Assembly: GCA_951217055.1 (NCBI GenBank) | Contig: OX578286.1 | Location: forward strand, 11,109,550 to 11,173,549 | Direction of reading: 5' to 3' | DNA: 64,000 nucleotides | DNA from: Gerris lacustris | Lineage: Eukaryota; Arthropoda; Insecta; Hemiptera; Gerridae | Position numbers and translations under genes: made by a program | Notes under the pieces: generated by a model | Database searches by the model: none | Told to the model about the DNA's origin: nothing | What the model saw: only the letters and a program-made list of their open reading frames with translations | In this document: piece by piece, positions 45,916 through 56,169 of the stretch | Position numbering within the stretch: the first letter of the stretch is position 1 | Layout: every line of letters begins with the position of its first letter

Positions 45916-46039
45916 AGTGTCTGTTTGCAATTAATACTAAATGCGAATTATGATTATACTAGTAATTTCAAGGGATTGTTAAGATTTGATTATATTCGGA
46001 TAAGCTGGTAATCCCAAAGTCCTTGTGATTTTGTTCATC

Positions 46040-46500
46040 CCGTCAGACAATCAATAAATTACTTCCAGTGAAGCCTTCAAATCAATATTTTGCTTCCAAT
46101 AATTTTCATATATTCTCCCTAACATGTTCGTATTATTTTGTTTGTCTGAATTTGTTCGTCCTACAAAAGAATCATTCACTCCTAATCGTTCTCTTGAAAT
46201 ATTATCCTTAATGCCATTATATTTCATCCCATTAAGCTCACATGACTTTGTTCGTCCTATATAAAATTCATTCACTTCCAATCATTCTCTTGAAATATTA
46301 TCCTTAATGCCATTATATTTCTTCCCATCAAGATCATATGACTTTGTTCCTCCTACAACAGAATCATTTGCTTCCATTCATTCTCTTGAGAACTTATCCT
46401 TAATACCATTATATTTCATCCCATTAAGCTCATCTGAATTTGTTCGTCCTACAACAGAATTATTCCCTTCCTATCATTCTCTTGTTCACCTAACCATGAT
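46040..46500. repeat. 96-bp tandem repeat, about five units
   Basis: Units share ATTCTCTTGAAATATTATCC, TTAATGCCATTATATTTC, CCCATTAAGCTCA and TTTGTTCGTCCTACA. Central starts are 46191, 46287 and 46383, exactly 96 bp apart. Because 96 is a multiple of three, both strands have open frames over the array (46051-46281 minus, 46307-46513 plus). There is no domain. Confidence 0.9.
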
Positions 46501-47110
46501 ATATCTTTACTAAAACAATCCATTCTGTCAGATAAAATAAATAAAAACTCATTTAAACTCATATGAGTTTAATACAATGATGTTGCAAATGATCTCATGA
46601 ACTCATAGGTTCCGAATAAACTTGAGTAAAACGAAATAAATGAGTATGATCATCTTACAATAAAAACCTTAGCTTCAAATCATGCTCATATGATATTTGT
46701 CCTTTCTACAAAGAATCTTTCCATTCCAATCATGCCCTTATGATCTTGTTCTTTCTAAAAAAAAAAAAAAAAAAATCCTGCCCTTCCAATCACGGTCTCT
46801 AGCTAACTCCCTTCGAAACCCTCACGTTTTCAGAGGAAAAAGAACCTAATGAAGTGTGCGTGCCTTGAATGCTTTATACATTTTCGTTTTTTACTTTATA
46901 TTATTTTTCTCTCGAACGAGTTTTTCTTCTCTCATTCTCCTTTTCCGAATAAAAGTAAATAAATAATAATAATAAAAAAGAAACAAGCAAGACCTCTGAC
47001 ATTATTATTTTTTCCTTTATGTAAGCAAATGTTTTTTTTCCACTCTTATTTCAAATGAAGAGATGGGATTTTTTCAAAATGATTTTTTTATTTAAACTTA
47101 TATATAAAAA
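46501..47110. other. Unassigned stretch
   Basis: No gene recognised. A poly-A run of about 18 lies near 46759 and short homopolymers follow. 46660-46800 contains diverged pieces of the neighbouring 96 bp wording (TTCCAATCATGCTC-like). Confidence 0.45.
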
Positions 47111-48085
47111 TAGTCTGCCAATTAGTGTGGCACATAGCACCATCGTCATATTTCAAATACTGAAATAATTTTATGATTATGCAATCTATAATTTACAAAT
47201 TTATTAAAATTCCCCCTCCTGTTTTTAAATATTTAAAAATTGTTTTGATAACACGAATCAAAATATCAATTTAGCAAAATTTAAAGAGCATATATACGGT
47301 TGAAATTAATCTGGGGCTACCATAAAAAATTCATTAAATTAGGACAATATAGTTTTTTTTTAAAGATAAGTTGGCTCGCAAAAATTGAGCGACAAACAGA
47401 CAAGGAACCAAAAATGTTCTCTGATATCTGAAGTGGATTTATGTCCGGGAAGAGTTGAAATCGTAGCCATAAAAAATGTTCTCTGATATCTGAAGTGGAT
47501 TTATGTCTTGGAAGAGTTGAAATTGTAGCCATAAAAAATGATCTCTGATATCTGAAGTGGATTTATGTCTTGGAAGAGTTGAAATCGTAGCCATAAAAAA
47601 TGTTCTCTGATATCTGAAGTGGATTTATGTCTTGGAAGAGTTGAAATTGTAGCCATAAAAAATGATCTCTGATATCTGAAGTGGATTTATGTCTTGGAAG
47701 AGTTGAAATCGTAGCCATAAAAAATGTTCTCTGATATCTGAAGTGGATTTATGTCTTGGAAGAGTTGAAATTGTAGCCATAAAAAATGATCTCTGATATC
47801 TGAAGTGGATTTATGTCTTGGAAGAGTTGAAATCGTAGCCATAAAAAATGTTCTCTGATATCTGAAGTGGATTTATGTCTTGGAAGAGTTGAAATTGTAG
47901 CCATAAAAAATGATCTCTGATATCTGAAGTGGATTTATGTCTTGGAAGAGTTGAAATCGTAGCCATAAAAAATGTTCTCTGATATCTGAAGTGGATTTAT
48001 GTCTTGGAAGAGTTGAAATCGTAGCCATAAAAAAATTTCTTTTTCAGAACGTTTTGACATAGCTTTCGTTACCTTCGCACGGAAG
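47111..48085 (+). mobile_element. Family A copy swollen by an internal satellite (A11)
   Basis: Starts TAGTCTGCCAATTAGTGTGG, follows family A to GAACCAAAAATGTTCTCTGA at 47418, and ends with TTTCAGAACGTTTTGACATA then GCTTTCGTTACCTTCGCACG. Between these points the 62 bp block normally present once in family A is repeated ten times. Inverted copy A12 begins 30 bp later. Confidence 0.88.
47418..48034 (+). repeat. 62-bp satellite inside family A, 124-bp higher order
   Basis: Ten units of 62 bp: TCTCTGATATCTGAAGTGGA, TTTATGTCTTGGAAGAGTTG, AAAT(C/T)GTAGCCATAAAAAA. Units alternate between ATGTTCTCTG and ATGATCTCTG and between AAATCGTAG and AAATTGTAG, giving a clear 124 bp period. The unit equals the family A segment TTCCCTGATGTCTGAAACGG then ATTTCTGTCTTGG, so its origin is visible. 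Confidence 0.95.
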
Positions 48086-48114
48086 AAAAATTAAATAGGA
48101 CGAAATAAACAATA

Positions 48115-48709
48115 TTGCTTCCGAGCTTACCGAAGGTATCAGAAGCTATTTGATCGTTCTGAAGAACGAAATATTTTTAGGTCTCTGTCTCCGATTACAA
48201 AAATTCCAAGACAGACATCAATAATCCGTTTTAGACATCAGGGAACATTTTTGGTTCCGTGTCTGTCAGTCGGTCTTTGCGAACCAACATATCTTAAAAA
48301 CTACTAGCCCGAATTTATTTAAATTTGGATGGTAGGTCATAATTTGCATATTGTTGGTCTCATATAAGTTTCAATCTTTTTGCGCTCATTACATCCGTAC
48401 AAAAATACATTTATTTCCCACCTACATTTACAAAAGTACACATCTGATTTTTATGAATTTTTGATGATTCGTCGAAAGTAGATGGCCCCAGATTAATGCG
48501 CTCTTTAAATCTTGCTAAATTGATACTGCTCTCTTTAAATTTTGCTAAATTGATACTTTAATATAAGTAAAAAATCAAACCAATTCTGACAGATTTAGAA
48601 AACGGGGGAAAATGAAATTAATTCGATAATTATAAGTTTTAAAAGCATAAAATCATTCATTTTACGAAATAGGACGCGTGAAAGCTATGTGCCACACTAA
48701 TTGGCAGAG
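48115..48709 (-). mobile_element. Family A, near full-length, inverted (A12)
   Basis: From TTGCTTCCGAGCTTACCGAA to TGTGCCACACTAATTGGCAG, with most internal blocks present. A short block, CTTTAAATTTTGCTAAATTG then ATACT, is duplicated near 48500-48560. It faces A11 tail to tail. Confidence 0.87.
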
Positions 48710-48944
48710 TATTTATTATGGGACGGGATACCCGCCATTTTACTCATCTATACTTTATATGGATTATCAGTGTAAAACAAGTCTTACTTCTATCAAATTT
48801 GAACCAGATATGTCGGTGTTTAGACAAATTTTTAACAAGAGTTGCTGCAATGCAATCCAATGAGCTTCTTCAATTTCAACGGGACAAATTAACAAACACT
48901 TCAAGGAACCAAATTCCTAGACAGAATTAATTTAGCTCATTTTT
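48710..48944. other. Unassigned stretch between A12 and a LINE tail
   Basis: Two overlapping plus-strand frames of 61 and 70 codons occur here, with balanced composition but no recognisable domain. Part of the LINE relic to the right could extend into it. Confidence 0.35.
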
Positions 48945-48949
48945 TCTTA

Positions 48950-49250
48950 TTTCTCCATGGCGATACAACCCTTGAAGGATCGTGGCCTTCTCGAAAGTTT
49001 CCAATGGTATCAAGAGCCCTTTAGAAGCCATTGAATCTCAATCTTTCCCAAATCTTGCTCCACATCTTCAGCCTAAAATTTTCTTGACCTTCCACGACTC
49101 CTCCTGGATGTCCGTCTAAAAGCTTTTTAGGATATCTCTCCTATACCATCCTTTGCTTGTGACCAAGCCATATTGTCTGAATTCTTAAATAACTGCTCCA
49201 AATAAGTCCTCATTTATTCTTAGCCTAAATTACCATCCGACGTTTATACT
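48950..49250 (-). pseudogene. Probable LINE reverse-transcriptase tail remnant
   Basis: Read on the minus strand, pieces in shifting frames resemble the very C-terminus of LINE ORF2 proteins: AWSQAKDGI near the WAGH position, then AEDVEQDLGKIEIQ, then ATILQGLYRHGE before the end. The order fits the tail seen at 18375-19125, but residues are poorly conserved and several frameshifts are needed. It could be another type of repeat. Confidence 0.4.
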
Positions 49251-50099
49251 ACTACAACCATTTACCTTATAGACCTTTCTCTAATAATGCCATAAATGTA
49301 GACTTCAATTTCTTACATATCCGACGTAGGTACTTGCGATTACAACCGTAATAACACTATTACGGAGAGAGTATTTCTTAAGTATTTCACGTTACCTATG
49401 TATTAAATTTTATTTTGATTTCTGCTCAAAAAGACTTTACATTTTTTGTATAAGTAGCACTCGTATAACCACGCTAATTCATCACCATCCACTATACCGT
49501 TGAGAAATAAGATTTAATAGAATCTTTAAAGATTTTTAATGAGGCTGAAACCTATGTAATGACTTTTGTCAAATATTCGATGTAGATGGAAAACGACGTG
49601 GTTTTTTTTGTGACCTTCGTCATGTTCGTTTTTTTGTGTACGTGATAATTGATAATGCATAAGATGTTCATTATTGGTAACTATATCTCTACAATACTAA
49701 ATTGAACCCAAGAAATCGACTAAGTATTCGATTGCTTAACTAAAGAAGTATAAAAAGTAGAAATTTTCATTAAATAAAGTTCCAGAATTTTTAGTCGTAA
49801 AAAAACCAAAAACAAAAAAACAGCCTTATTATTCAGGAGCAGATCATCTAACATAAAAATTAAAAATTAAAAAAAATAATAATACATAATTGGTAATTAT
49901 TTGTTTAAATAATCGAGGAAACAAATACAGTTAAAAAAGAAAAGAAATCGCAAACAGACAAAAAGGGTGAAAGAAAAATTCGGAAAAAAAATCGAGGGCA
50001 AAAAACCTTAAGAAGGGCAAAAAAAAATTAAATTAAGGTCTCTCAGAAAAAAAAAAAAAAAAAATCGAGGTAAGTAGGTTAAGAAACAAGAGAAGGTCT
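49251..50099. other. Unassigned stretch
   Basis: No gene recognised. Poly-A-rich toward the right end, with AAAAATCGAGGTAAGTAGG near 50060, a donor-like word in low-complexity surroundings. Confidence 0.4.
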
Positions 50100-50119
50100 G
50101 GGGCATACTCATTCCAACA

Positions 50120-50158
<39 letters not shown>

Positions 50159-50930
50159 GGCGTAGTAAAATCCAGCAGACTTAGGGGGGAAGAGGAAAAT
50201 CATTAATGGGTGTGACGTCACGCCTCAAAATCCCCCCTCCTTTCTCTTTTAAAACTTGGTAGGGAAATGGGGAGTTGATTGCGTCACAAATGGGAGAGGG
50301 GGGTTAGGTCCCCCCTCCCTTTCTTTCACTCAAGATAATTAAATGTGCGCGGGCGCGCCTTTTCCCTTTCTCTCTTTTTTTTACTCTCTCATTTTAACAC
50401 ATAGCCCCCTCTGGATTTTAAAGTCCCCCCTTTCTCTTTTACACACTTAATACCCCCTCCCCTTCATTTGATTTTTTTTTTTTTTTAACACAGATCGCAC
50501 CCCCTCATTCTTACTCACGATTTTAAAGTCCCCCCCTCCCCTTGCACTCTTTCCCCTTCCCTCTTTTACACACTTAATACCTTCCTCTCTCTCTTTTTTT
50601 TTTCAAAAAAAAAAAAATGCCTGCCTCTTTCCCTTTTTTTAACCCCCCCTTTCCTGTTAAATGGGTTTTGTCTGGGAATTCCCCCCTTCCCCAACCCTAT
50701 ACGTGGTAGTAGAGGAGAGGGGCTAATTTATCTGAATTGTCTCAAGGTCCCCCCCCCCCCCCTTCCTACACTTTCTACCCTTAGCCTAATTTTAAAGTCA
50801 AGGCCCGCTCCCCCCTTTGAATTTTAAACTGGGTCAGTGTCACACCCCCCTACCAGTTTAAACCTCTTCATTTTAATGTAAAGTTCATTCACCTCCCCCC
50901 TCCCCCCCCCCCTCTTCTAAAGGCTTTAAA
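50100..50930. other. G/C homopolymer and polypyrimidine block
   Basis: A run of 35 G at 50123-50157, then about 700 bp dominated by C and T tracts (CCCCCCTCCTTTCTC, CCCCTCCCCTTCATT). It includes the word GGGCGCGCC, two runs of ten or more C and the CRE palindrome at 50213. It could act as a promoter or a G-quadruplex region, but I see no exon nearby. Confidence 0.5.
50213..50220. promoter_or_regulatory. CRE/ATF palindrome TGACGTCA
   Basis: Perfect TGACGTCA, with TTGCGTCACAAA about 60 bp downstream, inside the G/C-rich block. It is suggestive only, since no gene is visible next to it. Confidence 0.3.
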
Positions 50931-51167
50931 ATACCATAACCTAGCTCAACTTTAATTTTTTTTTAACTCTTCCTAACTTAACTCTCCCAATATTTTTAAA
51001 CTCGACCCAACATAAACAAGTTCAATTATTTTTTATTTTAAACATTTTTTTTAATTTAATCTTGAACATTAGTTTTGATAATTGTTTAATAATTAAACTT
51101 ATATTTATTTATTTCTATTTAATATTTAACTATTTTTTTATTAATTCTTTATTAACCACTAACTAAT

Positions 51168-51410
51168 ATTGTTTTGAACTCTGTATAACTATAATTTATT
51201 GTTTAATATTTTTTTTACTTCTTTATAACTAATATTTTTTTGAACTCTTTATAATTAATATTGTTTAGAACTCTTTGCAACTAATATTGTTTTGAACTCT
51301 TTATAACTAAATATCGTTTTGAACTCTTTATAACTAATATTGTTTTGAAATCTTTATAACTAATATTGTTTTGAACTCTTTACAACTAATATTGTTTTGA
51401 ACTCTTTATA
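51168..51410 (+). repeat. 26-bp minisatellite GAACTCTTTATAACTAATAT
   Basis: About nine units of GAACTCTTTATAACTAATAT then TGTTTT, clean in the right half and diverged on the left. It directly precedes the poly-T end of the SINE at 51416. Confidence 0.92.
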
Positions 51411-51415
51411 TGTAT

Positions 51416-51797
51416 ATTTTTTTTGTAGTAGTAGTAGTAGTTACCTAGTACTTCCTACTAGACCGGGTAGGACGAACCACTTGTTCGAACCTCGCAATCA
51501 GGCCTACAGTGGACCCATTTTACTTCCCCGTGGTGGAGAGTTCCAGCTACTTCACACATCATACATTTGTACATTGTACCGCCGAAGCGAGTATGATGTG
51601 GTCATTAGTAAGCTATATGAGCGTCTTCAAAGTGTGGGGGAAAGAACCCCTCAGTGGGTGTCCCTCGCCCTGCTCCGTCCGCGATTCATAGATGCATTCA
51701 GTGTATCACGGCCCGGGATCGAACCCACGACCTCGAGTTGCCTCGACTCAGTGATAGCTGAGCGGTGTCTTTACGACCTCGGCCACCCTGGCTCCCT
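51416..51797 (-). mobile_element. tRNA-derived SINE (Leu/Ser-type head), S3
   Basis: On the minus strand from 51797: GGAGCCAGGGTGGCCGAGGT holds a pol III A box (TGGCCGAGGTCGTAAAG) and GTGGGTTCGATCCCGGG holds the B box. Between them CTCGAGGCAACTCGAG could be a long variable arm, as in tRNA-Leu or tRNA-Ser. The body of about 280 bp follows and the element ends in (CTA)n plus a poly-A run. G+C is well above the surroundings. No long frame is expected in a SINE; the 145-codon plus-strand frame at 51397-51834 is antisense to it. Confidence 0.85.
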
Positions 51798-52552
51798 ATA
51801 TATATATTTTTTTTTTATTTATATTTTTTTGTAACTTTCTTTAATAACTTTGTTAACGGATCCATACCATACTTCCTTTCCCATCTTATTAAACTGTTCC
51901 TTGCTGAAATTTCAATGACGGTCTTTTCTTAGCTGTTAAAAAAGTAAACTTCCTTTACCGAACTTAATTTAACTTTTCACTGTTTACTTGATATGCAATA
52001 TATATTTTCAGCTGTTGCTTTCTTCTTGATAATCCCCTTAATATGTCTCCGAGCCAAAGGAAGCGAGATATACGTAAAAAATAAATTTCGTAAACCGTCC
52101 ATTGTACGTAAAAAAACGAATCAGACTTTTTTGTGGGAAATTTTCTTATCTTTAATTTTGATAACCACTTTGCTTGGTGTCCGATTCATCAGATGCGAGA
52201 TATTCGTAAAAATCAGAATTTGTTGACTTTTGCCCTTGAATATCTATTAACGCGACCACGATCTTATTAACTATTTTCAATATGGTTTTTCAGAACTTCA
52301 AAATCAGAACTCAAAAAGAAAACCTAAAATTGCAGGACTATTAAATATCATTCATTGATGATCTTTATTTAGGTGTAACAATAATCTGCTCCTTATATTC
52401 TTTAAGCTGTTCCCTACTCAAGTTTAAAAAATAACATTTTTAGCTGTTCTTTACTCAGTTTTATCGAAATTTCCTCGAGAAACCTTAAATCGAGTAAATG
52501 AGTGAAAAAAAATTAAATTTATTATAAATAAGCAAAACGATATATATAAATA

Positions 52553-52557
<5 letters not shown>
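51798..52557. other. Unassigned stretch
   Basis: No gene recognised with confidence. A plus-strand frame at 51993-52226 encodes a hydrophobic 77-residue peptide with two possible membrane segments. A weak acceptor (ATATATTTTCAG) lies inside it, which argues against a real start. I have not called it. Confidence 0.35.

Positions 52558-52618
<61 letters not shown>
52558..52618. repeat. (AT)n microsatellite
   Basis: About 60 bp of AT. Confidence 0.97.
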
Positions 52619-52620
<2 letters not shown>

Positions 52621-52968
52621 CGATTATTATGCTTACAATTCATTTACATCACATTGTAGCATTGTAGTGAATTATTATTATTAAGCATATTGTTAATACA
52701 TAATTTCCAAATACATTTCGATCATTATTTAGAAATTCAGAAGTCGTAAAATATATTATAAATAATAAGATTCTAAATAATTCATATATTACAAGGTAAG
52801 AAGATTACAAAAGAAATTCTTCATCATTTTATATACGTAATATAATATATTCTCAGGTTTTGAGATTATCCACCAAATCCTTACTAAACCCGGAAGGAAA
52901 AATTTATTCTTTCAATCGTGCGACTTATTCAATATCGAATTGAATTGATTGATAACGTACATACACAC

Positions 52969-52973
<5 letters not shown>

Positions 52974-53049
<76 letters not shown>
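52974..53049. repeat. (AT)n microsatellite
   Basis: About 75 bp of AT preceded by ACACACACAA. Confidence 0.97.
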
Positions 53050-53053
<4 letters not shown>

Positions 53054-53639
53054 GTATACATATATGCTTCGCTACAGAGTGTGTTAGTTTTAATTGGTTT
53101 ATAAACTACTGTCAAGAATTATTTCAATTCTTTTGCTAAGTAATAACATCTAGACGTACCCCATAGATCAAAGAATATTATTTGTAAAGCTTTCTAATAA
53201 GTTGCTGATTCCGAGAAACTGAAAAAATTATTACATTTTATACTTGAAATTTTATTTAGTTAACTTTCCGCAAGAAAAAGAAGGCGGATCGTAAAAAGAT
53301 ATTTAGCCAGGGCCGAATAGGACGAATAGGAATCGGACTAATATTTTCATGGTTTTAAGTTAAGTGGTTTTAGAGATACAGTAGAGCGTCGATTAACCTA
53401 CTAATTAAAAACTAATGTTTTTTGGGGTGGTTCGGATAATCAAAAATTTGGATAATCGAAATTCACTAGAAATTGAAAGCAAAAATAATCAACCACGTTT
53501 ATGCAAAAAGCATATTTGTTTTATTTATCTAGTACATAATATATATATAAAAAAATATATATATAAGTTGTATCACCTAAGATTAATTTGGCATAAAGAA
53601 GGTAGTAATACTTGTCTGCTTAATTTTTTTAATTAATTC

Positions 53640-53861
53640 TTCACTATGAATCTCGATTAGTCGAATCCCATGACGTAATTTTAAATTTTTCAGCCACTCA
53701 GAACTGAGGATGAATAAAGAGTCACCACCAAGTTCAAGTTTAATTCCACTGCTTTATTACACAATATGGGTCCTGATATGGATATGGGCTGTCTAGAGGC
53801 CCGTTTTTGCAAAAACCAAGTCAATGCAGCATCTTCGAACAATTTGGATTTCTTTTTTTTT
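53640..53861 (-). pseudogene. pogo transposase, second helix-turn-helix segment
   Basis: Minus strand: LFEDAALTWFLQKRASRQPI followed by SISGPILCNKAVEL. One frameshift later it reads FILSSEWLKNLKLRHGIR. This is the CENP-B/Tc5-type DNA-binding domain of Tigger and Jerky proteins (WFLQKR...PISGPIL..KA...GWLKNFK.RHGIR). The transposase would bind its own TIRs through it. A frameshift and the lack of the first domain in cis make it dead. Confidence 0.78.
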
Positions 53862-53862
53862 T

Positions 53863-54605
53863 GGAACGAAGTTCCTTATGGCACGTTCTGGAGCCCGGGA
53901 GTGAATCCGAAAAAAACGACCAAAATAACCGTCACAAAATCCGTCACGAAATCTACAGATGACGATAACTTGAGTAAAAGCTCACCGAGTTAGAAGAAAT
54001 TTGGTACACATGTTCATTTTACCAATGCCCAGGCTGAGTTCGTCGGAAAACGTTATCCGCCCAAGCGTTTACGCGCAACGCTCGCGTAAACGTAAGCTTA
54101 AAAAGACGGGAAAAAGTGTTATTAAGGAAGCCTGTTACTTGACTTGATTTGATTATTTTTGTTATATATGTCAAAAATGTTACTTTGTTTTGTAAATAAA
54201 TAAAATATAATCATGTAAAATTTCACCCTGATACAAGCAGAAGCTGTAGAGTAGGGAAGATATATACCTTTTAATATTTTAAATTAATTGGCCGGGTAGG
54301 TAGAAATCAGTTCTATTTCAATCCAAACTCCTTTAACAAACATACTCTTTCACTATAAACTCATCATGATCAACATTTTTCTTATATTTAATATATATTT
54401 ATAGTAAGACGCTTGCTTTAATTATACAAATAATGATTTTCTTTCAATTTTGCTTTAACTCTGCCAGGTACAAACAGTTCGTAACTTTTAATGTTGTCTC
54501 TTTTCTAACTCCGCCATGTATAAGTAGTAAGCAATGTAAAATTTATATTTAATGAAAAATGTAAGGAACTTCGTTCCTACCGGGTGTCCCGCGACACCAC
54601 ACGTA
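53863..54605 (-). mobile_element. Family C element inserted in the pogo relic (C2)
   Basis: Starts GGAACGAAGTTCCTTATGGC, ACGTTCTGGAGCCCGGGAGT and ends GTAAGGAACTTCGTTCCTAC, CGGGTGTCCCGCGACACCAC. Both termini are intact, about 743 bp. It is very similar to C1 in inverted orientation, so it is younger than the pogo element it interrupts. Poly-T-rich sequence at both edges may include a target duplication. Confidence 0.88.
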
Positions 54606-54647
54606 TTTTTTTATATAGTTTAACGATTTAAACTGCCCTCCTCACTG

Positions 54648-54835
54648 TCAAGGTTCAGTGCACTTAATCTTGACCAAGTGATTGAATCAGAATTATTTTT
54701 TATTCTCATAATCCTTGATTTACCAACACCAAACTTGATAGAGCCAATGCCTTAGCTTTCACCTTTCTTCAGCCGCTTAATAATTTCCATTTTATCTTTT
54801 ATTGAAAGCACTCCCCGTTTCCTTTTTGTCGACAT
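54648..54835 (-). pseudogene. pogo transposase N-terminus, first helix-turn-helix
   Basis: Minus strand from the ATG at 54835: MSTKRKRGVLSIKDKMEIIK, RLKKGES, a stop, then GIGSIKFGVGKSRIMRIKNN. This is the psq/CENP-B N-terminal helix-turn-helix of pogo/Tigger transposases (MS.KRKR..L.IKDK.EII.RL.KGES....A..FGVGKSTI..IKKN). The in-frame stop and the mutation of the helix region show decay. Reading stops at the boundary of C2. Confidence 0.82.
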
Positions 54836-54919
54836 GTTGTAAGTTTTACTTAAAATATATCTAACTACTAACTAATTAAATGTATACCTCACAATGAATG
54901 ATTTGAAACTGAGAGCATC

Positions 54920-55620
54920 AGGCTATAAAAATTAACTGCCGAGGCGAAGCCGAGGCAGGTAATTTATTCGATTATCAATATGAGGCAGAAATGTTTCCTT
55001 TGCTGCCTTGTTGATTACAATATTTTTCCTACTGCCGACAGAAAAATGTTTCCTATAAATAATATTCATTTCATAATACTTACTTACTTATCAAATACTA
55101 TTATTGAACTAGTCAAATTAAAAAAAAACATGCAACAATATCAAATGTTACAATTATAAAAAATGAATTGACTGAAATACAGTAAAAACAAAACAAAATG
55201 ATGATAATGATAATAGACGAGCTGCAGTGTTGCCACTAATTTAATTATTTATGATTATTTTAAGACCTACTATTTTTTTGTAATATTTTTATTTATTTTT
55301 TTATCTTTTTACTCCATTCTATTTTATAAATATAATTTATAATAAGTATTTATAAACCTTTTTTTATAAATTCGTAATATTTTTAAGGTAAATTGTTCAA
55401 ATAATTTAGGTTAAAGATAATATAAAAGAAAAGGTTGTTTGTTTATTTATATGTAGCGTGGAATGTGGGCGTGGCTTAGCCTGGAAAAATCCTCAGCTTG
55501 CTGCGTATTGTAAAGTTTTCTTGAAACCTCAGAGAAATTCAACTTTCATGCCTAAAAACAGTTCAATAATGCGTAATTTTGCTGCCGCTAGTAGGAAAAT
55601 GCATTTTTTAATCTTTTATT
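54920..55620. other. Possible family K copy
   Basis: ACTGCCGAGGCGAAGCCGAG near 54936 shares GAGGCGAAGCC with the insertion at 38092-38692. Both also carry GCAGTGT(T/C)GCCA further on (55225 and 38490). The right end near 55590 has GCTGCCGCTAGTAGGAAAAT, while ACTGCCGACAGAAAAATG stands near 55032. Borders are unclear and most of the interior differs. Confidence 0.35.
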
Positions 55621-55628
55621 TCTAAAAT

Positions 55629-55720
55629 AGTCTGCCAATAAATGTGGCACATAGCTTCCTTACATCCTATTCACTAATACTTCAATCATGTTATTCTTTT
55701 ACAATACATATTTTTCATCA
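55629..55720 (+). mobile_element. Family A 5' end only (A13)
   Basis: TAGTCTGCCAATAAATGTGG, CACATAGCTTCCTTACATCC and TTATTCTTTTACAATACATA, then unrelated sequence. Confidence 0.75.
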
Positions 55721-56169
55721 CTGTTTTCAAATTATATCAGCTCAAAACTATAAAGAATACAAAATGTATTCGCATTTAACACAAAAACGCACATTGAGTT
55801 AAGTTAAGACAGAACCTTTATACAATACAAAAATAAGAAAACTCTAGCGGCAAATTATATCCACAAGAATATTCTTTTATTTCCTTCTTTATTTTATAAT
55901 TTAAAATAAAAAAAAGAATGAATGGAATAGAAATGATAAAAGAATGTCAGATAATAAAACAGAAGAAATATGAAGTATGAAATCAGACCATTTGTCTTCT
56001 TTTTTTTCTTTCGTTTCGTTTCAAAGAAATGAGGGAAAAATAAAATATGGCGCGCGCAAAAAAAAACATTGTTTTTTCTTAATATTTCCACTACATTATT
56101 TCAAGAATATTTATGTTTCTTTGAAATTAATAACTAATGTTCTTTTTTTTCTTCTAAATATTATATTCG
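55721..56169. other. Unassigned A+T-rich stretch
   Basis: No gene recognised. Overlapping frames on opposite strands at 55894-56180 are low-complexity (Lys/Phe-rich). Confidence 0.5.

Larger units (their letters stand above)
53379..54835 (-). mobile_element. pogo/Tigger-type transposon relic, split by family C
   Basis: The 3' end of the element is CAGTAGAGCGTCGATTAACC at 53379, preceded by TA. TCGGATAATCAAAAATTTGG follows, wording typical of pogo/Tigger termini. Two transposase DNA-binding segments lie upstream in the correct order, with family C copy C2 (53863-54605) between them. The DDE catalytic region is absent (the second helix-turn-helix is followed almost directly by the 3' end), so a large internal deletion happened. 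The 5' TIR is not found beyond 54835. Confidence 0.72.

Noticed and set aside
51397..51834. 145-codon open frame on the plus strand, the longest in the window
   Set aside because: It lies antisense over a tRNA-derived SINE with clear A and B boxes. The frame exists because the SINE is G+C-rich and has few stops.
51993..52226. 77-codon hydrophobic frame that could be a small membrane protein
   Set aside because: No recognisable family or convincing start context, and an acceptor-like word lies inside. Hydrophobic codons are expected in A+T-rich DNA.
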